DNA from: CAWAMR01 sp963783095
GTDB lineage: Bacteria > Planctomycetota > Planctomycetia > Gemmatales > Gemmataceae
Assembly: GCA_963783095.1 (NCBI GenBank)
Contig: CAWAMR010000002.1
Span: 248,001-312,000, forward strand
Length of the DNA: 64,000 bases
Direction: 5' to 3'
Every line of letters begins with the position of its first letter. The first letter of the stretch is position 1. Both the position numbers and the translations under genes were made by a program. The notes under the pieces were generated by a model. The model was not told the DNA's origin. It did no database searches and saw only the letters and a program-made list of their open reading frames with translations. Of the stretch, positions 28,766 through 39,446 are shown piece after piece.

Positions 28766-30958
28766 ATGCTCCATGAGGAACAAATCGATATTCGCCGGCA
28801 GCGTGCCCGCGAGGGCAAGTTTCAGATCGAGAACATCGGCAAAAATCGCGTATTCTCGGATTATCGTGTGACCAATCCGCAAAGCGGCGGGCAATATACC
28901 GTCGGGATTCGCGGCTTCGACGTCGGCGATAATACCTGCACCTGTCCCGACTTTCGCTCCAATACTCTGGGCACCTGCAAGCACGTTGAAGCGGTTCTCG
29001 ATACCCTGCGCGATGAGAAGACGACCGTTCGCCAAAAAAAAGCCGTGGTTACGCGCCCGGAAGTCACGCTTCACTACCGCGAACAGCTTCGGCTGCGGAT
29101 TCAAATCCCCGCTCGCCATTCCGATGCTTTAGAGCAATTGACGCGCAAGTTCTTCGATGCGCAGGGATTTTGGAACAACACATCGACCTACGATGAACTG
29201 ATCGCGGCCATCGAGCAAGTGCCCGAGCAGGTCACGGTAATGTCCGACGCGATGGAGTTCATCGATCGAGAACTTGAGCGTCGGGATATGGCGCAGCCGG
29301 GAACAGGAATGGCTCGCCGAACTGGAAAGGTCGGGCGAGGATTCGCCGCTGCGGCATTTGCTCAAAGTTCCTCTGTACGATTTTCAGATTCAGGGCGCTC
29401 TGTTCATGGCCTGTCGGGGTCGCTGTATCCTCGGCGATGATATGGGGCTTGGCAAGACCGTGCAAACGATGGCGGCCGTGGAATTGTTGAGCCGGGAACG
29501 CGGGATCCAGAAGCGTGCTTGTCGTGGCACCGGCGTCGGTGAAGTATCAATGGGAGGCGGAAATCCGCAAGTTTACCGATCGCCCTGCACAGGTCATCGA
29601 GGGTCTGAAGGAAGACCGAAAGGAACAATATGAGCAGCCCACGTTCTATAAGCTGGTCAATTATGAACAGGTGGTGCGCGATCTGGAAATGCTCAACGTC
29701 TGGCAGCCTGATGTTGTGGTGCTCGATGAAGCCCAGCGTATCAAGAACTGGGAATCGAAGACATCGCGGGCCGTCAAGAAATTGCAAAGCCGCTATGCCC
29801 TGGTTCTGACGGGTACACCGCTCGAAAATAAGCTGGAAGAATTGTATAGCATTGTGCAATTTGTCGACGATCGCCGGCTCGGACCGGCCTTCGAGTTCCT
29901 TCACGAACACCGGATGCTCGACGACAACGGCAACCTGATCGGCTATCGCAACCTCGAGAAGATCCGCGAGAAACTGGCACCGATATTCTTGCGGCGAACT
30001 CGGGCTGAAGTGCTGACTCAACTCCCTGGCGCACCGACAACAATGTCTACGTCGAACTCGCGGAGCAACAGCGCATACCCTACGAAGAACAGCGGATCAC
30101 CTTGGCCCGGCTGCTGCAAAAGAATTATCTCACCGATCTGGATCGCAAACGCATTCTGGCCTGCCTCGTCAATATGCGTCTTGCTGTGCGACAGCACCTT
30201 TCTCTTCGACAAACAGACCCATATCTCACCGAAACTGGATGAGTTCGCCGAAGTGATGCGCGATCTGATCGCGGAAGGCGATCACAAGGTCGTTGTGTTC
30301 AGCCAGTGGGAAATCATGTTGAACAAAACGGCGGAAGTATTGGATCGCCTCGGTATCGGTTACGTCGTCTTGCACGGCGGCTTACCAGGAAAAGATCGGC
30401 GCGAGGTATTGGAGCGATTTAGATGCGAGAGTAATTGCCGGGTCTTCCTCAGCACCGATGCGGGGGGCACAGGCTTGAATCTGCAAATGGCCGATACGGT
30501 CTTGAATCTGGAACTGCCGTGGAACCCCGCGGTGCTGGAACAGCGCATCGCCCGCGTATACCGGATGGGTCAATCGCGTCCGGTGCGGGTGATCAACTTT
30601 GTGACTCGCAACACCATAGAAGAACGAGTTCTGCGCGCGATCGATTCCAAAATGGCATTATTTGCGGGCGTCTTCGATGGCGAAAGCGATGAAGTGAACT
30701 TTGCGGCACTGGGCCAGCCGACATTTCTGGGCGGCGTGCGCGAACTGATTGGTGAGGAACGTCCGCAAGTCGCCCGTCGCAATTCCAGTGGAAGCGTTAC
30801 CGCCGAAAGTTGAGGAGCCGGCGAGCTTGCTTGCAGCAGGAGTGCAGATATTGCAAGCGCTCGCGGAGTGGAAGGGCGAATTGCCCTGGACGCCGGAATT
30901 GAAAGAACGTGCTGTGAACGCACTGCGGCGATTGTTGGAGCAAGCAGAAGAGGACTAA
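28766..30958 (+). CDS. SNF2-family helicase with N-terminal SWIM zinc finger (multiple frameshifts)
   Basis: This is a DNA-dependent ATPase of the Swi2/Snf2 family, about 730 codons. The SWIM finger appears as NTCTCPDFRSNTLGTCKHVE. The helicase core has Walker A in ILGDDMGLGKTVQTMAAVE, a DEAQ box in DVVVLDEAQRIKN, motif III in LTGTPLENKLEELYS, and C-terminal motifs STDAGGTGLNLQMADTV and QRIARVYRMGQSRPVRVIN. The frame changes near 29300, 29515, 30030 and 30180. The pair at 30030/30180 shifts about 50 conserved residues and then restores the frame. A further shift near 30785 would add a helical tail ending at the TAA at 30956-30958. Conserved sequence survives across all joins, so indels in the assembly are more likely than decay. 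Confidence 0.85.
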
Positions 30959-31089
30959 CCACAGAGTCACAGAGGACACAGAGAAAAACCAACAGAGCCT
31001 GAAGCGTAAGCGAAGGGCAAGGCTTCTCTTTGCTTAATATTCAAGTGTTGTATTGCGTCTTCTCTGTGACCTCTGTGACTCTGTGGTTA
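30956..31089. repeat. Intergenic inverted repeat, CCACAGAGTCACAGAG family, copy 3
   Basis: Arms 30956-30984 and 31061-31089 (29 bp, one mismatch) enclose a 76-base spacer. The first three bases of the repeat supply the TAA stop of the upstream reading frame. It separates the SNF2 gene from the convergent DUF697-like gene. Confidence 0.93.
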
Positions 31090-31092
31090 AAG

Positions 31093-32328
31093 TTAATCTC
31101 GCGTAACCGGGCGAAGGAGCCTAACGCCGAATTTCCCAAGTTGCGCCAGCAGGAAGTAATTGATAACTCCCGCACCAGCCTTAGCCCCGACCTTGCCCAG
31201 TACCTTCGCCACCAGCAGCTCCGACACCGGCAGATGAGGCGAGACCAGATTCTGAATCTGCTCTGCCGTCAAATGTTCCATTTCGTTGATCTGACCCGCC
31301 AGATAGGAGTTGAAGAATACTCTTGCCAGGAGCACCATCGTTCCGAATCGCCCCGCACGCAGATTATAGATGCTGCATAGATCACCCAGCATTGTGAAGC
31401 TGAAGTACAGAGTCATCATAGTGTCGGTCAGCGTGTTGGGAGAAATCGCCGTCGCAACGGCGGTTCGACGGGCCCAGTAATTCACGCGGACATTGGCAGC
31501 GGCGTCGAGACGGGCCTGGAACTGGTCGCGGAACGTCGCAAACCAGATGTCGTCGCCCGGCCAGCGATCCGGATTGAGCAGTTGCTCCCTGATATCTGCC
31601 AGCACTCGTAGCGTATCATCGCTTACGCCCAGGGCGACCAGTCGTTTGCGTTCCTTGCCTGCTGACATTGGAAACTCGCGAAGATACTGGATGAGTTGCT
31701 GTTTGGCTTCCTTGATCTTGGCGTTGACCAGCCAGCGCATTCGCGTGCGCTTTTCCAACTCTTCCAAGCCCTTGATGCGAAGTTGCTTGTTGCGTCGGAG
31801 CCGGACATACAGCCACGCGAATCGGAGCCCGGCATAGGAAAAGGCCAGTCCAAGGATGCCCAGTCCTGCCCAGCCTGCATATTGCCAGTAGGCCGGCAGT
31901 GTTGCCAGACCGTTGAGAACCGAGGTTACCTGGTTGAAAATGAACAAGCCCAGGACCGATGCAAAAGCAATGACCGTAGCGCCCAGGAACGGATGGGAAA
32001 TGATGGCCGGCAGGCCGAACAGGCTTGGCTCGCTGGCCAGCAATTCCTCGGCCTCGCGCATTTCCCGTAGCAGTGCAGTCTCTTCCGCCGCCTGAATTGC
32101 CTTCAGGTCGGCATCGGTCAAAGGCTCCAGTTGTTGTGGAATCTGGGTAGGGCGATCTTCGCCACTGTCGCCGGGACGAAGTTCAAATTCTTTCGGCTCC
32201 GGGGGTTGAACACGCGCTTCGGGCGTCAGCGCGCGAGACCCAAGTACCGGAGGAGTTGAACTTATCCGGGGGATCTGCGGAGGCATCGGAGAAAAATCTT
32301 CTTGTTCATCGACTTCGCGTACAGGCAT
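31093..32328 (-). CDS. DUF697/YcjF-like membrane protein
   Basis: This is a roughly 411-residue inner-membrane protein. The first 130 residues are Pro/Glu-rich and probably disordered. Two hydrophobic segments follow (FLGATVIAFASVLGLFIFNQ; YAGWAGLGILGLAFSYAGL). The C-terminal domain contains the DUF697-like part (RRTAVATAISPNTLTDTMMT, GKVGAKAGAGVINYFLLAQ). I chose the ATG at 32328 (MPVREVDEQEDF), and the longer frame to 32376 lacks support. Function is unknown. DUF697 proteins are often linked to GTPases, but none is adjacent. Confidence 0.75.
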   Translation of the reverse strand: MPVREVDEQEDFSPMPPQIPRISSTPPVLGSRALTPEARVQPPEPKEFELRPGDSGEDRPTQIPQQLEPLTDADLKAIQAAEETALLREMREAEELLASEPSLFGLPAIISHPFLGATVIAFASVLGLFIFNQVTSVLNGLATLPAYWQYAGWAGLGILGLAFSYAGLRFAWLYVRLRRNKQLRIKGLEELEKRTRMRWLVNAKIKEAKQQLIQYLREFPMSAGKERKRLVALGVSDDTLRVLADIREQLLNPDRWPGDDIWFATFRDQFQARLDAAANVRVNYWARRTAVATAISPNTLTDTMMTLYFSFTMLGDLCSIYNLRAGRFGTMVLLARVFFNSYLAGQINEMEHLTAEQIQNLVSPHLPVSELLVAKVLGKVGAKAGAGVINYFLLAQLGKFGVRLLRPVTRD

Positions 32329-32451
32329 GGGAGTCTCCCAGGTGCAGGTTCCGTGTGTTGTTTGGCGGAATCGCAAACCCCATATTGCGCACTCTCGATT
32401 TCACGGCTCCTGAGTTGCTCATTTGAACTGCAATCCAGTATACCAGACGCG

Positions 32452-33182
32452 TCAAAAGATCGGCGGTTTCTCATTCACCAGTTGGTTGGCATGTGCCAGA
32501 GAGTCGAGGGTGCCTGCATCCGTCCAGTATTCTTCGATTATACTCGACCCGATCCGGCCCGCCCTGAGGTAATAGTTATTTACATCGGTGATTTCCAGCT
32601 CGCCCCGACCACTGGGTTTGAGAGTGCGAATGACCTCGAACACATCCGGCGGATAGATGTAGACGCCGATAACGGCATAGTCACTTTTCGGATTCTTGGG
32701 TTTTTCTTCGATACTGATGACTTTGTTCCCCTGCAACTCCGCGACACCGTAACGACCGGGGTCGGGCACACGTTGCAGGCCCAACCAGGCCCAGTCGGGG
32801 TGTTTGTTGGCGTCCTCAAGCAGTGCGGAGACAGGAGAATAGAAGATATTGTCGCCCAGGATGACCAGACAGCGCTTGTCGGCGCAAAACGTCTCGGCCA
32901 GTCCCAGCGCCTGTGCGATGCCGCCGGCCTCATCCTGCACGCGATAGGTCAACGAACATTGATGCGTTTTCCCCGAGCCGAGCAAGTTCGACGAAGTCGC
33001 CCATGTGTTCGGTTCCGGAGACGAGCAACACATCGCGGATGCCCGCGCCCACGATTTTCTTCGAGCGGATAATAGACCATCGGCAGCGGGCCGACCGGCA
33101 AAAGATGCTTGTTGGTGACTTTCGTCAATTCGCCGAGCCGGGTTCCCTTGCCGCCGGCCAAGACTACGCCACGGATCGTCAT
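32452..33182 (-). CDS. rmlA: Nucleotidyltransferase of the glucose-1-phosphate thymidylyltransferase type (frameshifted)
   Basis: This enzyme is predicted to join a hexose-1-phosphate to dTTP, giving dTDP-glucose for rhamnose or related surface sugars. The signature GVVLAGGKGTRLGELT lies at the start codon at 33182. Further motifs are VTNKHLLPVGPLPMVYYPLE, CLVILGDNIFYSP and ISIEEKPKNPKSDYAVIGVY. The part between about 33060 and 32985 lies in a third frame, so two indels are needed. At about 243 residues it is the short form of the family. RmlB lies just upstream on the same strand. Confidence 0.88.
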
Positions 33183-33210
33183 CGCTCTTCTCCAAGAATC
33201 GGAACAATGA

Positions 33211-33328
33211 ACCACGAATAATACGAATCATACGAATCAAGCAAGAGAACAAGCACGGCCGATTCGGCAAGAACGAGATAGCTGCTGAACTCTTAATTCT
33301 TATTCGTATTATTCGTGCGATTCGTGGT
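33211..33328. repeat. Intergenic inverted repeat, ACGAATAATACGAAT word family
   Basis: The left part (33211-33237) and right part (33302-33328) are imperfect complements made of 8-9 base words such as TACGAATCA. The spacer is 64 bases. It lies between rmlA and rmlB, although both are read in the same direction. Confidence 0.88.
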
Positions 33329-33346
33329 GCAAGAATAATCGACAAC

Positions 33347-34362
33347 TCACCGGTTTCCGTATTGCTTTTCGTAATACTTGAGGTAATCGCCCGATCGGAT
33401 TTTGGCCACCCATTCTGAATGCGATTGGTACCACTCGATGGTTTCCGCCAATCCAACTTCGAAAGTGATCCTGGGAGTCCAGCCCAGTTCGCGCTCGGCC
33501 TTGGAGCAATCGATCGCATAGCGCCGGTCGTGGCCGAGTCGGTCCTGAACGTACTTGATGAGCGTTTTGGGTTTGCCGAGCAATTTCAATAGAAGCAGGG
33601 TGAGATGAAGGTTCGGCTTTCTCACATCGGCCGCCAAAATTATAGACCTGCGCCGGATTTGCCTTTGCTGCCAGGCGGCCTCCACGCCCGGCGCAATGAT
33701 CTCGAACGTGAATCCAGTCTCGAATCTGCATGCCGTCGCCGTAGACCGGCACTTGCTGGTCGCTGCAGGAGATTGGTGATGAAAAGCGGAATGAGCTTCT
33801 CTGGGAACTGAAATGGCCCATAGTTGTTGGAGCAGCGCGTGATGACAACATCCAGCCCAAAAGTGTGACTGATAAGCCAGCACCAGCAGGTCGGCGGCCG
33901 CCTTGCTCGCCGAATAGGGGCTGTTCGGATCAGGGGTGTCGTTTCCGTGAACAGGCCGGTCGGACCTAGACTGCCATAAACTTCATCCGTCGAAACTTGC
34001 ACGAACCGCTCGATTTTCTTTTCGCGGGCAGCGTCGAGGAGCACTTGCGTGCCCAACACGTTGGTCCGGATAAATGGTCCGGAATCGAGGATGCTTCGAT
34101 CGACGTGACTTTCCGCGGCAAAGTGGATGATGGCGTCAACTCCCCCTATGGTGGCTTCCAGTACAGCAGGCCGATCGGTGATGTCGCCCTTGACAAAGCG
34201 ATAGCGCGGATGCTTTTCGAGATCGGCAAGATTTTCGAGATTGCCCGCATAGGTGAGGGCATCGAAATTGATCAGATTCGCTGTCGGATCGGTTTCCAAC
34301 AAATGTCGAACGAAGTTGCTGCCAATGAAGCCACAACCACCCGTGACCAAAACGGTCGGCAT
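33347..34362 (-). CDS. rmlB: dTDP-glucose 4,6-dehydratase (multiple frameshifts)
   Basis: This is an extended short-chain dehydrogenase that converts dTDP-glucose to dTDP-4-keto-6-deoxyglucose. The N-terminus has the Rossmann motif (TVLVTGGCGFIGSNFVRHL), INFDALTYAGNLENL, the strand VDAIIHFAAESHVDRSI, and the catalytic Thr/Asp/Glu block VQVSTDEVYGSLG. The YxxxK motif (YSASKAAADLLV) is readable only in another frame near 33910, and the C-terminus (YAIDCSKAERELGWTPRITF) in yet another. At least three or four indels lie between 33640 and 33930. The order of motifs is complete, so I call one gene. Confidence 0.88.
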
Positions 34363-34440
34363 CGCGCAAGGTCTCCACAAAGAGAGTTCGATGAACAATC
34401 CCTTCAGGACTGTAACCGGGAGAACCGGAGAATACAAGTG

Positions 34441-34474
34441 GACTCAAATGAAGCTTCTCCTTCAGTTTGAGTCA
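34441..34474. repeat. Small imperfect hairpin
   Basis: The arms GACTCAAATGAAG and CTTCAGTTTGAGTC are near complements around a short loop. It lies downstream of the small gene at 34698 (minus strand) and may end its transcript. The gap 34363-34697 shows no gene. Confidence 0.5.
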
Positions 34475-34697
34475 GAAGAGAGACGTGTCCTCGTGGTCGC
34501 GCCTCGGCAGCAACTCTGCGATACTTCTTGTTCTGGACATGCTTGCCGATCTACCGCCCCCTCATGGCCGAACATTAAGACGTCTATGCTGCTTGCTCCG
34601 CCGGCAACGACTTCACAACTGGAATGGCATCCGCTCAAGGTCGTCCGAACATCGATCTAAGGCGCTCGCCGATAGGCGGGTCCGCTGGTTCGCCTCG

Positions 34698-34940
34698 TTA
34701 GGCGAGATGCTCGACCGAGTCCGCCGTCGCGACGCTAGAAACAGCATCGAAGGTGCCGAAGAGCCGGATTCGTCCGGAGATAACGTAGAAATCCGGGGAT
34801 TCGCCTTCCGGGTCGAAGGCGATATTTTCGGGATGACCGATGGTGACCCGGTCGCCGTTCTCCATGCTGAGGACGAATGGCCGGAATGGCACCTGGCGGA
34901 GCATGCGAAGGACTTCGGTACGGATGGCATTCGCTCGCAT
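34698..34940 (-). CDS. Small hypothetical protein (VPFRPF family)
   Basis: This is an 80-residue protein with the core LRMLRQVPFRPFVLSMENGD and RVTIGHPENIAFDPEG. It resembles the 85-residue protein at 22194-22451. Such proteins may be small regulators, but nothing in the sequence shows a role. Confidence 0.65.
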   Translation of the reverse strand: MRANAIRTEVLRMLRQVPFRPFVLSMENGDRVTIGHPENIAFDPEGESPDFYVISGRIRLFGTFDAVSSVATADSVEHLA

Positions 34941-35086
34941 TAGGAACCTCGAGCGTTATTGGTGGCAGAGGGAACCTCTCCCATTCTACCGAGTAGCAAG
35001 CGGCCACGCCACGAAGGATTCACGCCGCGATGAAGTCCGTTCCAAATTCCGTTCCGGGAACTTAAGACCTGCAATCTGGAACTCTC

Positions 35087-36447
35087 TCACATTGCAGCCT
35101 TCTTCATCTCGACCGAGGCCGACTGCAATTCGATCAATACGTCATCAAGAATCCGCAAACACAGTTGCACCTGTTCGGAAGTAATGCACAATGGCGGACA
35201 GAAGCGTAGCGCAGACTCGCCGCAACCCAATAGCAGCAAACCGTGATGAAAAGCAGCCTGGATCACCTGATCTCGCAACTGCGGATCGTGTTCCCGATTG
35301 GGCTTCAAGACATCGACCGCCACCATCAAACCAAGCCCGCGCATGTTGCCGAGAGACGCATGCTTTTTTGGAGAATGCGCAGGCCGGCTCGGAGTTCTTC
35401 GCCGCGTTCCACGGTATTTGCGAGGTATTCGCGCTGTAGCAATTCGATCGTTGCCAATGCTGCCCGACACGAAACCGGGTTGCCGCCGAACGTGCTCGCA
35501 TGGCTGCCACTCGGCCAGTCCATGACTTCCGTCGTGGAAACAATTGCACCGAGCGGCAAGCCGCTTGCGATCCCCTTGGCCAAACAGATGATGTCCGGCT
35601 CCACGCCCCAGTGCTCTACGGCGAACATCTTTCCGGTTCGCCCCATGCCCGACTGCACTTCGTCGAGAACCAGCATGATCCCATATTTGTCGCACAGAGC
35701 CCGCAGCGCCGGCAGGAATTTCGGCGGGGCCACGTAGTAGCCTCCTTCGCCTTGAATCGCTTCGACGAAAATAGCCGCGACCTCATCCGGGGGTGCGATG
35801 CGGTGGAATAGCGTCTCCTCGATCTGGCGGACGCAGTGACAATTCGCCGAAAGCGAGTTGTAGCAATCGGTGCAATCTCGCGGGAAGGCCACGTGGTGAA
35901 TGTCGGGAACCAGCGGTGAGAACCCGCGACGATGCACCAGTTTGGAGCCGGAAAGAGACATGGCTCCATAGGTTCGCCCATGAAATGCGCCGAAAAACGC
36001 CACAACCCGGCTGCGATCTGTATGCCACCGGGCCAGCTTCAGCGCACCCTCGATGGCTTCTGCGCCGCTATTCGTGAAAAACACTTTCTTCGGCGACGGC
36101 CCTGGTGCCAGTTCCGCCAGACGTTGCGCCAGGTCGATTTGCGGACGATAGTAAAAATCGGTTCCCGACATGTGCAATAGCTTCGTCGACTGATCTTGAA
36201 TGGCCGCGACCACTTCAGGATGACAGTGCCCGGTGGCATTCACCGCGATTCCTGCGGTGAAATCGAGAAAGCGGTTGCCATCGACATCTTCGATGACAGC
36301 TCCGCTGCCACGCTCGACGACGAGCGGATAGATGCGCGTATAGGAGGGCGAAACGAACAGGGTATCCCGGCTCAGAAGGTCGGTAGCCTTGGGGCCGGGA
36401 AGATCGGTCTGAATGTGTGGAACGCAGACATTATCGAAAAGCCACAT
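35087..36447 (-). CDS. Class III PLP-dependent aminotransferase (4-aminobutyrate / acetylornithine type; one frameshift)
   Basis: This cytosolic omega-aminotransferase has about 453 codons. Motifs include FLDFTAGIAVNATGHCHPEV, KVFFTNSGAEAIEGALKLAR, FHGRTYGAMSLSGSK, LVLDEVQSGMGRTGKMFAVE, and the PLP lysine in CLAKGIASGLPLGAIVST. The frame changes near 35365, after which the C-terminal domain (GNMRGLGLMVAVDVLKPN, GCGESALRFCPPLCIT) runs to 35087. An aldehyde dehydrogenase lies about 1.2 kb upstream on the same strand. The pair would suit degradation of an omega-amino acid such as GABA, giving succinate semialdehyde and then succinate, but the substrate is not proven. Confidence 0.87.
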
Positions 36448-36471
36448 GGGAGCGTGCTCCAGGGTAAATAC

Positions 36472-36726
36472 TTACATCGGCAAAGATCCCCAGTCATCAT
36501 CGGGATGTCTCGCGAGATAAGCTGCCATCGAGCTCCGAGTTAGATCTCGTAAATCTTCCTCCGTCCACTCTGTCGAGTAATCGATGGGCTTCGCTGGTTG
36601 TTGCCGTCTCTCTTTTAAGAACATCGTGAAATCTAATACCTTGCGCACGAGTTCGGTCGGCATGTCTTGAATCAGTTGTCCAATCAGTTCTTGTTCTTGC
36701 GTCAACATTGTTTCTGCCTCGTTCAT
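36472..36726 (-). CDS. DUF2281/VapB-like small protein
   Basis: This is an 84-residue acidic protein. It has an N-terminal helix (IGQLIQDMPTELVRKVLDFT) and the C-terminal block EWTEEDLRDLTRSSMAAYLA with DDDWGSL. Antitoxin-like small proteins with this tail are common in planctomycetes and cyanobacteria. No toxin gene is adjacent. It ends 24 bases before the aminotransferase start. Confidence 0.55.
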   Translation of the reverse strand: MNEAETMLTQEQELIGQLIQDMPTELVRKVLDFTMFLKERRQQPAKPIDYSTEWTEEDLRDLTRSSMAAYLARHPDDDWGSLPM

Positions 36727-36801
36727 TCGCGAACTTCAATTCAATTCCGGTTATCAATTCCTTGAGCCATGTCGGATGACCAACTGAGTGACCTCTATCC
36801 G

Positions 36802-37656
36802 TCAATCCTTATGAGGCTTTACTTTCTTCAATTCGCGCAAATAAGCTTCAATCTCCTCCGGCGAAATCCCCTTCAGGCGTTCCTCGGCTGGCAAGCCCTT
36901 CAGGCGTTCCTCGGCTGGTAAGCCCTTCAGGCGTTCCTCGGTTGGTAACTCCTTCAATATCTCGTCATGAGAAACCGCGTCCAGAATGTCCTTTACGCTT
37001 GCGCTCGCCAATGCCTCATTACGGAGCTTCCGTTCGAGTTCTTCCAAAGTCGTCGCCATGCTTTGATCTTCCTTTCGATACATGCTGATCAAGTTGTCTA
37101 CAATGCCGGTGGTGTGCGGTGACACGGGGCGATAATGCCGGCACGCGAATTCGATCTGCTCCGGCACAATGCTAAAAAGTTTCAGCATCGCATTGGCCGG
37201 TTCGTCGGGGAGATCCCGAATCACGATTAACCGAATTCGCAATGGCCCGACGCTGATATCGTACACTCCAGGCTCTCTTCCCTCCAGCGGGAATTGCCCT
37301 GCCAAGTGGTTCGGAAATCGCGACGATATTCCGAAAAGCCGGAACTGGTCGTCGGGTAGCAATTGGTCCAGAAGTGCACTAACCTGCTTGCGATAGTTCA
37401 CGTAATAGCCAATTAGCTCCAGCAAGATCCAAGAGTCGAACGTATCCTGATGCGACTTGAAGCTGATGAGATTGTGGTTCGCCAGCGGAGCGAAACCGTC
37501 TGGCAGCACTCGATGGAATTCTCCTTCCTTCTTGCGAATGACCACGATGTCCAGGTATTGCTTTCGGAGCGACAAATCGACTTCTGTATCTACGACGTAC
37601 GGGGAATCATCAAAGAAATCGATCAAAACAGCGCCCAGCACATCGTGCCATTGCAT
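36802..37656 (-). CDS. Rpn/PD-(D/E)XK-type nuclease-like protein with 9-residue repeats
   Basis: This is a 284-residue protein. Its N-terminal half resembles the transposase-like or Rpn family of PD-(D/E)XK proteins: VDTEVDLSLRKQYLDIVVIR supplies the acidic core and Lys/Arg. The C-terminus has tandem 9-residue units (LPTEERLKG, then LPAEERLKG twice) encoded by three 27-bp DNA repeats at 36871-36951, ending in ISPEEIEAYLRELKK. Such repeats vary in number between paralogues in Gemmata-type genomes. Function is unknown, and nuclease activity is inferred only from the fold. Confidence 0.65.
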   Translation of the reverse strand: MQWHDVLGAVLIDFFDDSPYVVDTEVDLSLRKQYLDIVVIRKKEGEFHRVLPDGFAPLANHNLISFKSHQDTFDSWILLELIGYYVNYRKQVSALLDQLLPDDQFRLFGISSRFPNHLAGQFPLEGREPGVYDISVGPLRIRLIVIRDLPDEPANAMLKLFSIVPEQIEFACRHYRPVSPHTTGIVDNLISMYRKEDQSMATTLEELERKLRNEALASASVKDILDAVSHDEILKELPTEERLKGLPAEERLKGLPAEERLKGISPEEIEAYLRELKKVKPHKD

Positions 37657-37674
37657 CTCACGACCCCTTGCGTG

Positions 37675-39171
37675 TCATTCGATCCCCGTAGACAGCCCTT
37701 GAGCCATCTTGATCTCGGTGCCGTGGTTGACGGTCCAGGCAATCTTATGGGTTACCGCCTCGACTAACCCTGCGGCCGAAGGATGGCCATTGCCGCTCTT
37801 CTTCACGCCGCCGAATGGCAGATGAACCTCCGCGCCGATGCAGGGGAGATTCACGTAACCCATGCCAAAGTTGCATTCTTCGCGGAAGATCCGCATCGCC
37901 CGGTAATCCTCGGTGATGACGCCCAACGATAAGCCAAATTCGGTGTCGTTGTAAATCTCAATAGCCTGTTCGACGCTCTTGAACGGGATGATTGCTAGAT
38001 GGGGACCAAAAACCTCCTCGCGGATACAGCGAACCTTCGGGCCGTAGTTGATTCGGTAAATGAACGGCGACAAGAAGTTGCCATCTTTGAGTTCCGGCGC
38101 GGTCAACCGTCCACCGTCAAGAAGGATGGGCGCCTTCTTCGCGCGCCAGTACATTATACCGCAGAACCTTCTCCACCGCAGCCTGGTTGATGACCGGACC
38201 TGTGAAATTCGCCGTTTCCAGCGGATTACCGATCTTTAGACGTCTGGCCGTGGCGACGAACTTCTCGGCAAACTCATCCGCTCTCTTTTCCGCAACCAGG
38301 ATGCCCCTGCCGACACACAGCGCTGACCGCTCGTTTTGAAGGCGCTGATGACTCCCGCTGCCACGGCAAGATCCATGCCGAGCATCCTCACAAACGATGA
38401 CAGCGCTCTTGCTGCCCATCTCGGCGGCGACAATGCGATCGTACTGCTCGGCGGAAAGTTGCTGAATCCGCTTCCCGACCTCATAGCTCCCGGTAAAGAG
38501 TACTACATTCACACCGGGATTGCGTACCAGCGCTTCACCCGTTGGGCCTTCACCATGAACGAGATTGACCGTTCCGGCGGGAAACCTGCTTCTTCGAACA
38601 ATTCGACCAGACGCTGCCCGATTGCCGGCGTGTCTTCCGAGGGTTTGAAAACTGCCGTGTTACCTTCCAATAATGATGGCCCAAGCATCCACAGAGGTAC
38701 GGCAAATGGAAAATTCCAGGGAGTGATAACTGCCACGACACCCCAGGGCTTACGGCGCACAAACGCATCTTTTTCCGCGATTTCCGACGCGACCACGTCG
38801 CCGATCGGCATTCTTCCGGTGCCGAAGACGTACTGCACCATGTGCAGTCCTTCGATCACTTCCGCTCGACATTCCGCGAGCGACTTCCCCGCTTCCCTGG
38901 CCATGAGCGCAGCAAGTGGTTCAACTTCGCGCTGGATGATTTGAGCGAGCCGATCGAAGCAGTCAGCACGATGAATTCGGCTCATCCGCCGCCATGCCGG
39001 ATAGGCTGCGCGGGCAGCGGCCACGGCTTCGGCAGCCAGCTCTTCATTCGCTTTGGGGAAGACCCCAATGACGTCGTGGTGGTTCGCGGGGTTTCGGCTC
39101 TCAAAACTGCCGGGGCCGTGCTCAAGCCACTTTCCGGCAATGTTCAGACGACCTTGAATTGGTGTTGGCAT
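37675..39171 (-). CDS. NAD(P)-dependent aldehyde dehydrogenase (several frameshifts)
   Basis: This is an ALDH-superfamily enzyme of about 499 codons that oxidises an aldehyde to an acid. Motifs are the N-terminus NIAGKWLEHGPGSFESRNPA, the cofactor region WGVVAVITPWNFPFAVPLW, NVVLFTGSYEVGKRI, the catalytic Cys in AFKTSGQRCVSAG (in a separate frame near 38335), and VRCIREEVFGPHLAIIPFKS. Indels near 38565, 38390, 38335 and 38155 break the frame. The C-terminus is closest to the glutamate/aminoadipate semialdehyde branch (INYGPKVRCIREEVFGP, LPFGGVKKSGNG). With the class III aminotransferase it probably forms an amino-acid catabolic pair. Confidence 0.87.
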
Positions 39172-39355
39172 GGTGGGAGACTCCTTTGAGCAAGATCAAT
39201 CCTTGGAGCGAACGTCGAACGACGCGATGATGGGTCTTGCAAAATTATACACGCAACATCGCTGAAGATGGTTTTCAGAGTGATCGATGCGCATGAATTA
39301 ATGATTTCTACCGGAATCGATTCCATTTCTTCATCCCAATTTCCCCTGTTTCCGT

Positions 39356-39384
39356 TTGACGCAATAACTGCCCGGATTTACTAT
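39356..39384 (+). promoter_or_regulatory. Sigma-70-like promoter of the TIGR03000 gene
   Basis: TTGACG (39356-39361) is followed after exactly 17 bases by TACTAT (39379-39384). The ATG at 39447 is about 60 bases further on and has an AAGGAG ribosome-binding site at 39432-39437. The rest of the gap 39172-39446 shows nothing else. Confidence 0.6.
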
Positions 39385-39446
39385 TTATCCCAGACTACCC
39401 ATATACACTGCGTTGACGCTCTGATCTCAATAAGGAGATTGAACTC

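Noticed and set aside
28766..30958. SNF2 helicase as a decayed pseudogene
   Set aside because: Helicase motifs remain intact in every segment and the shifts at about 30030 and 30180 compensate each other. Random decay would also have altered motifs.
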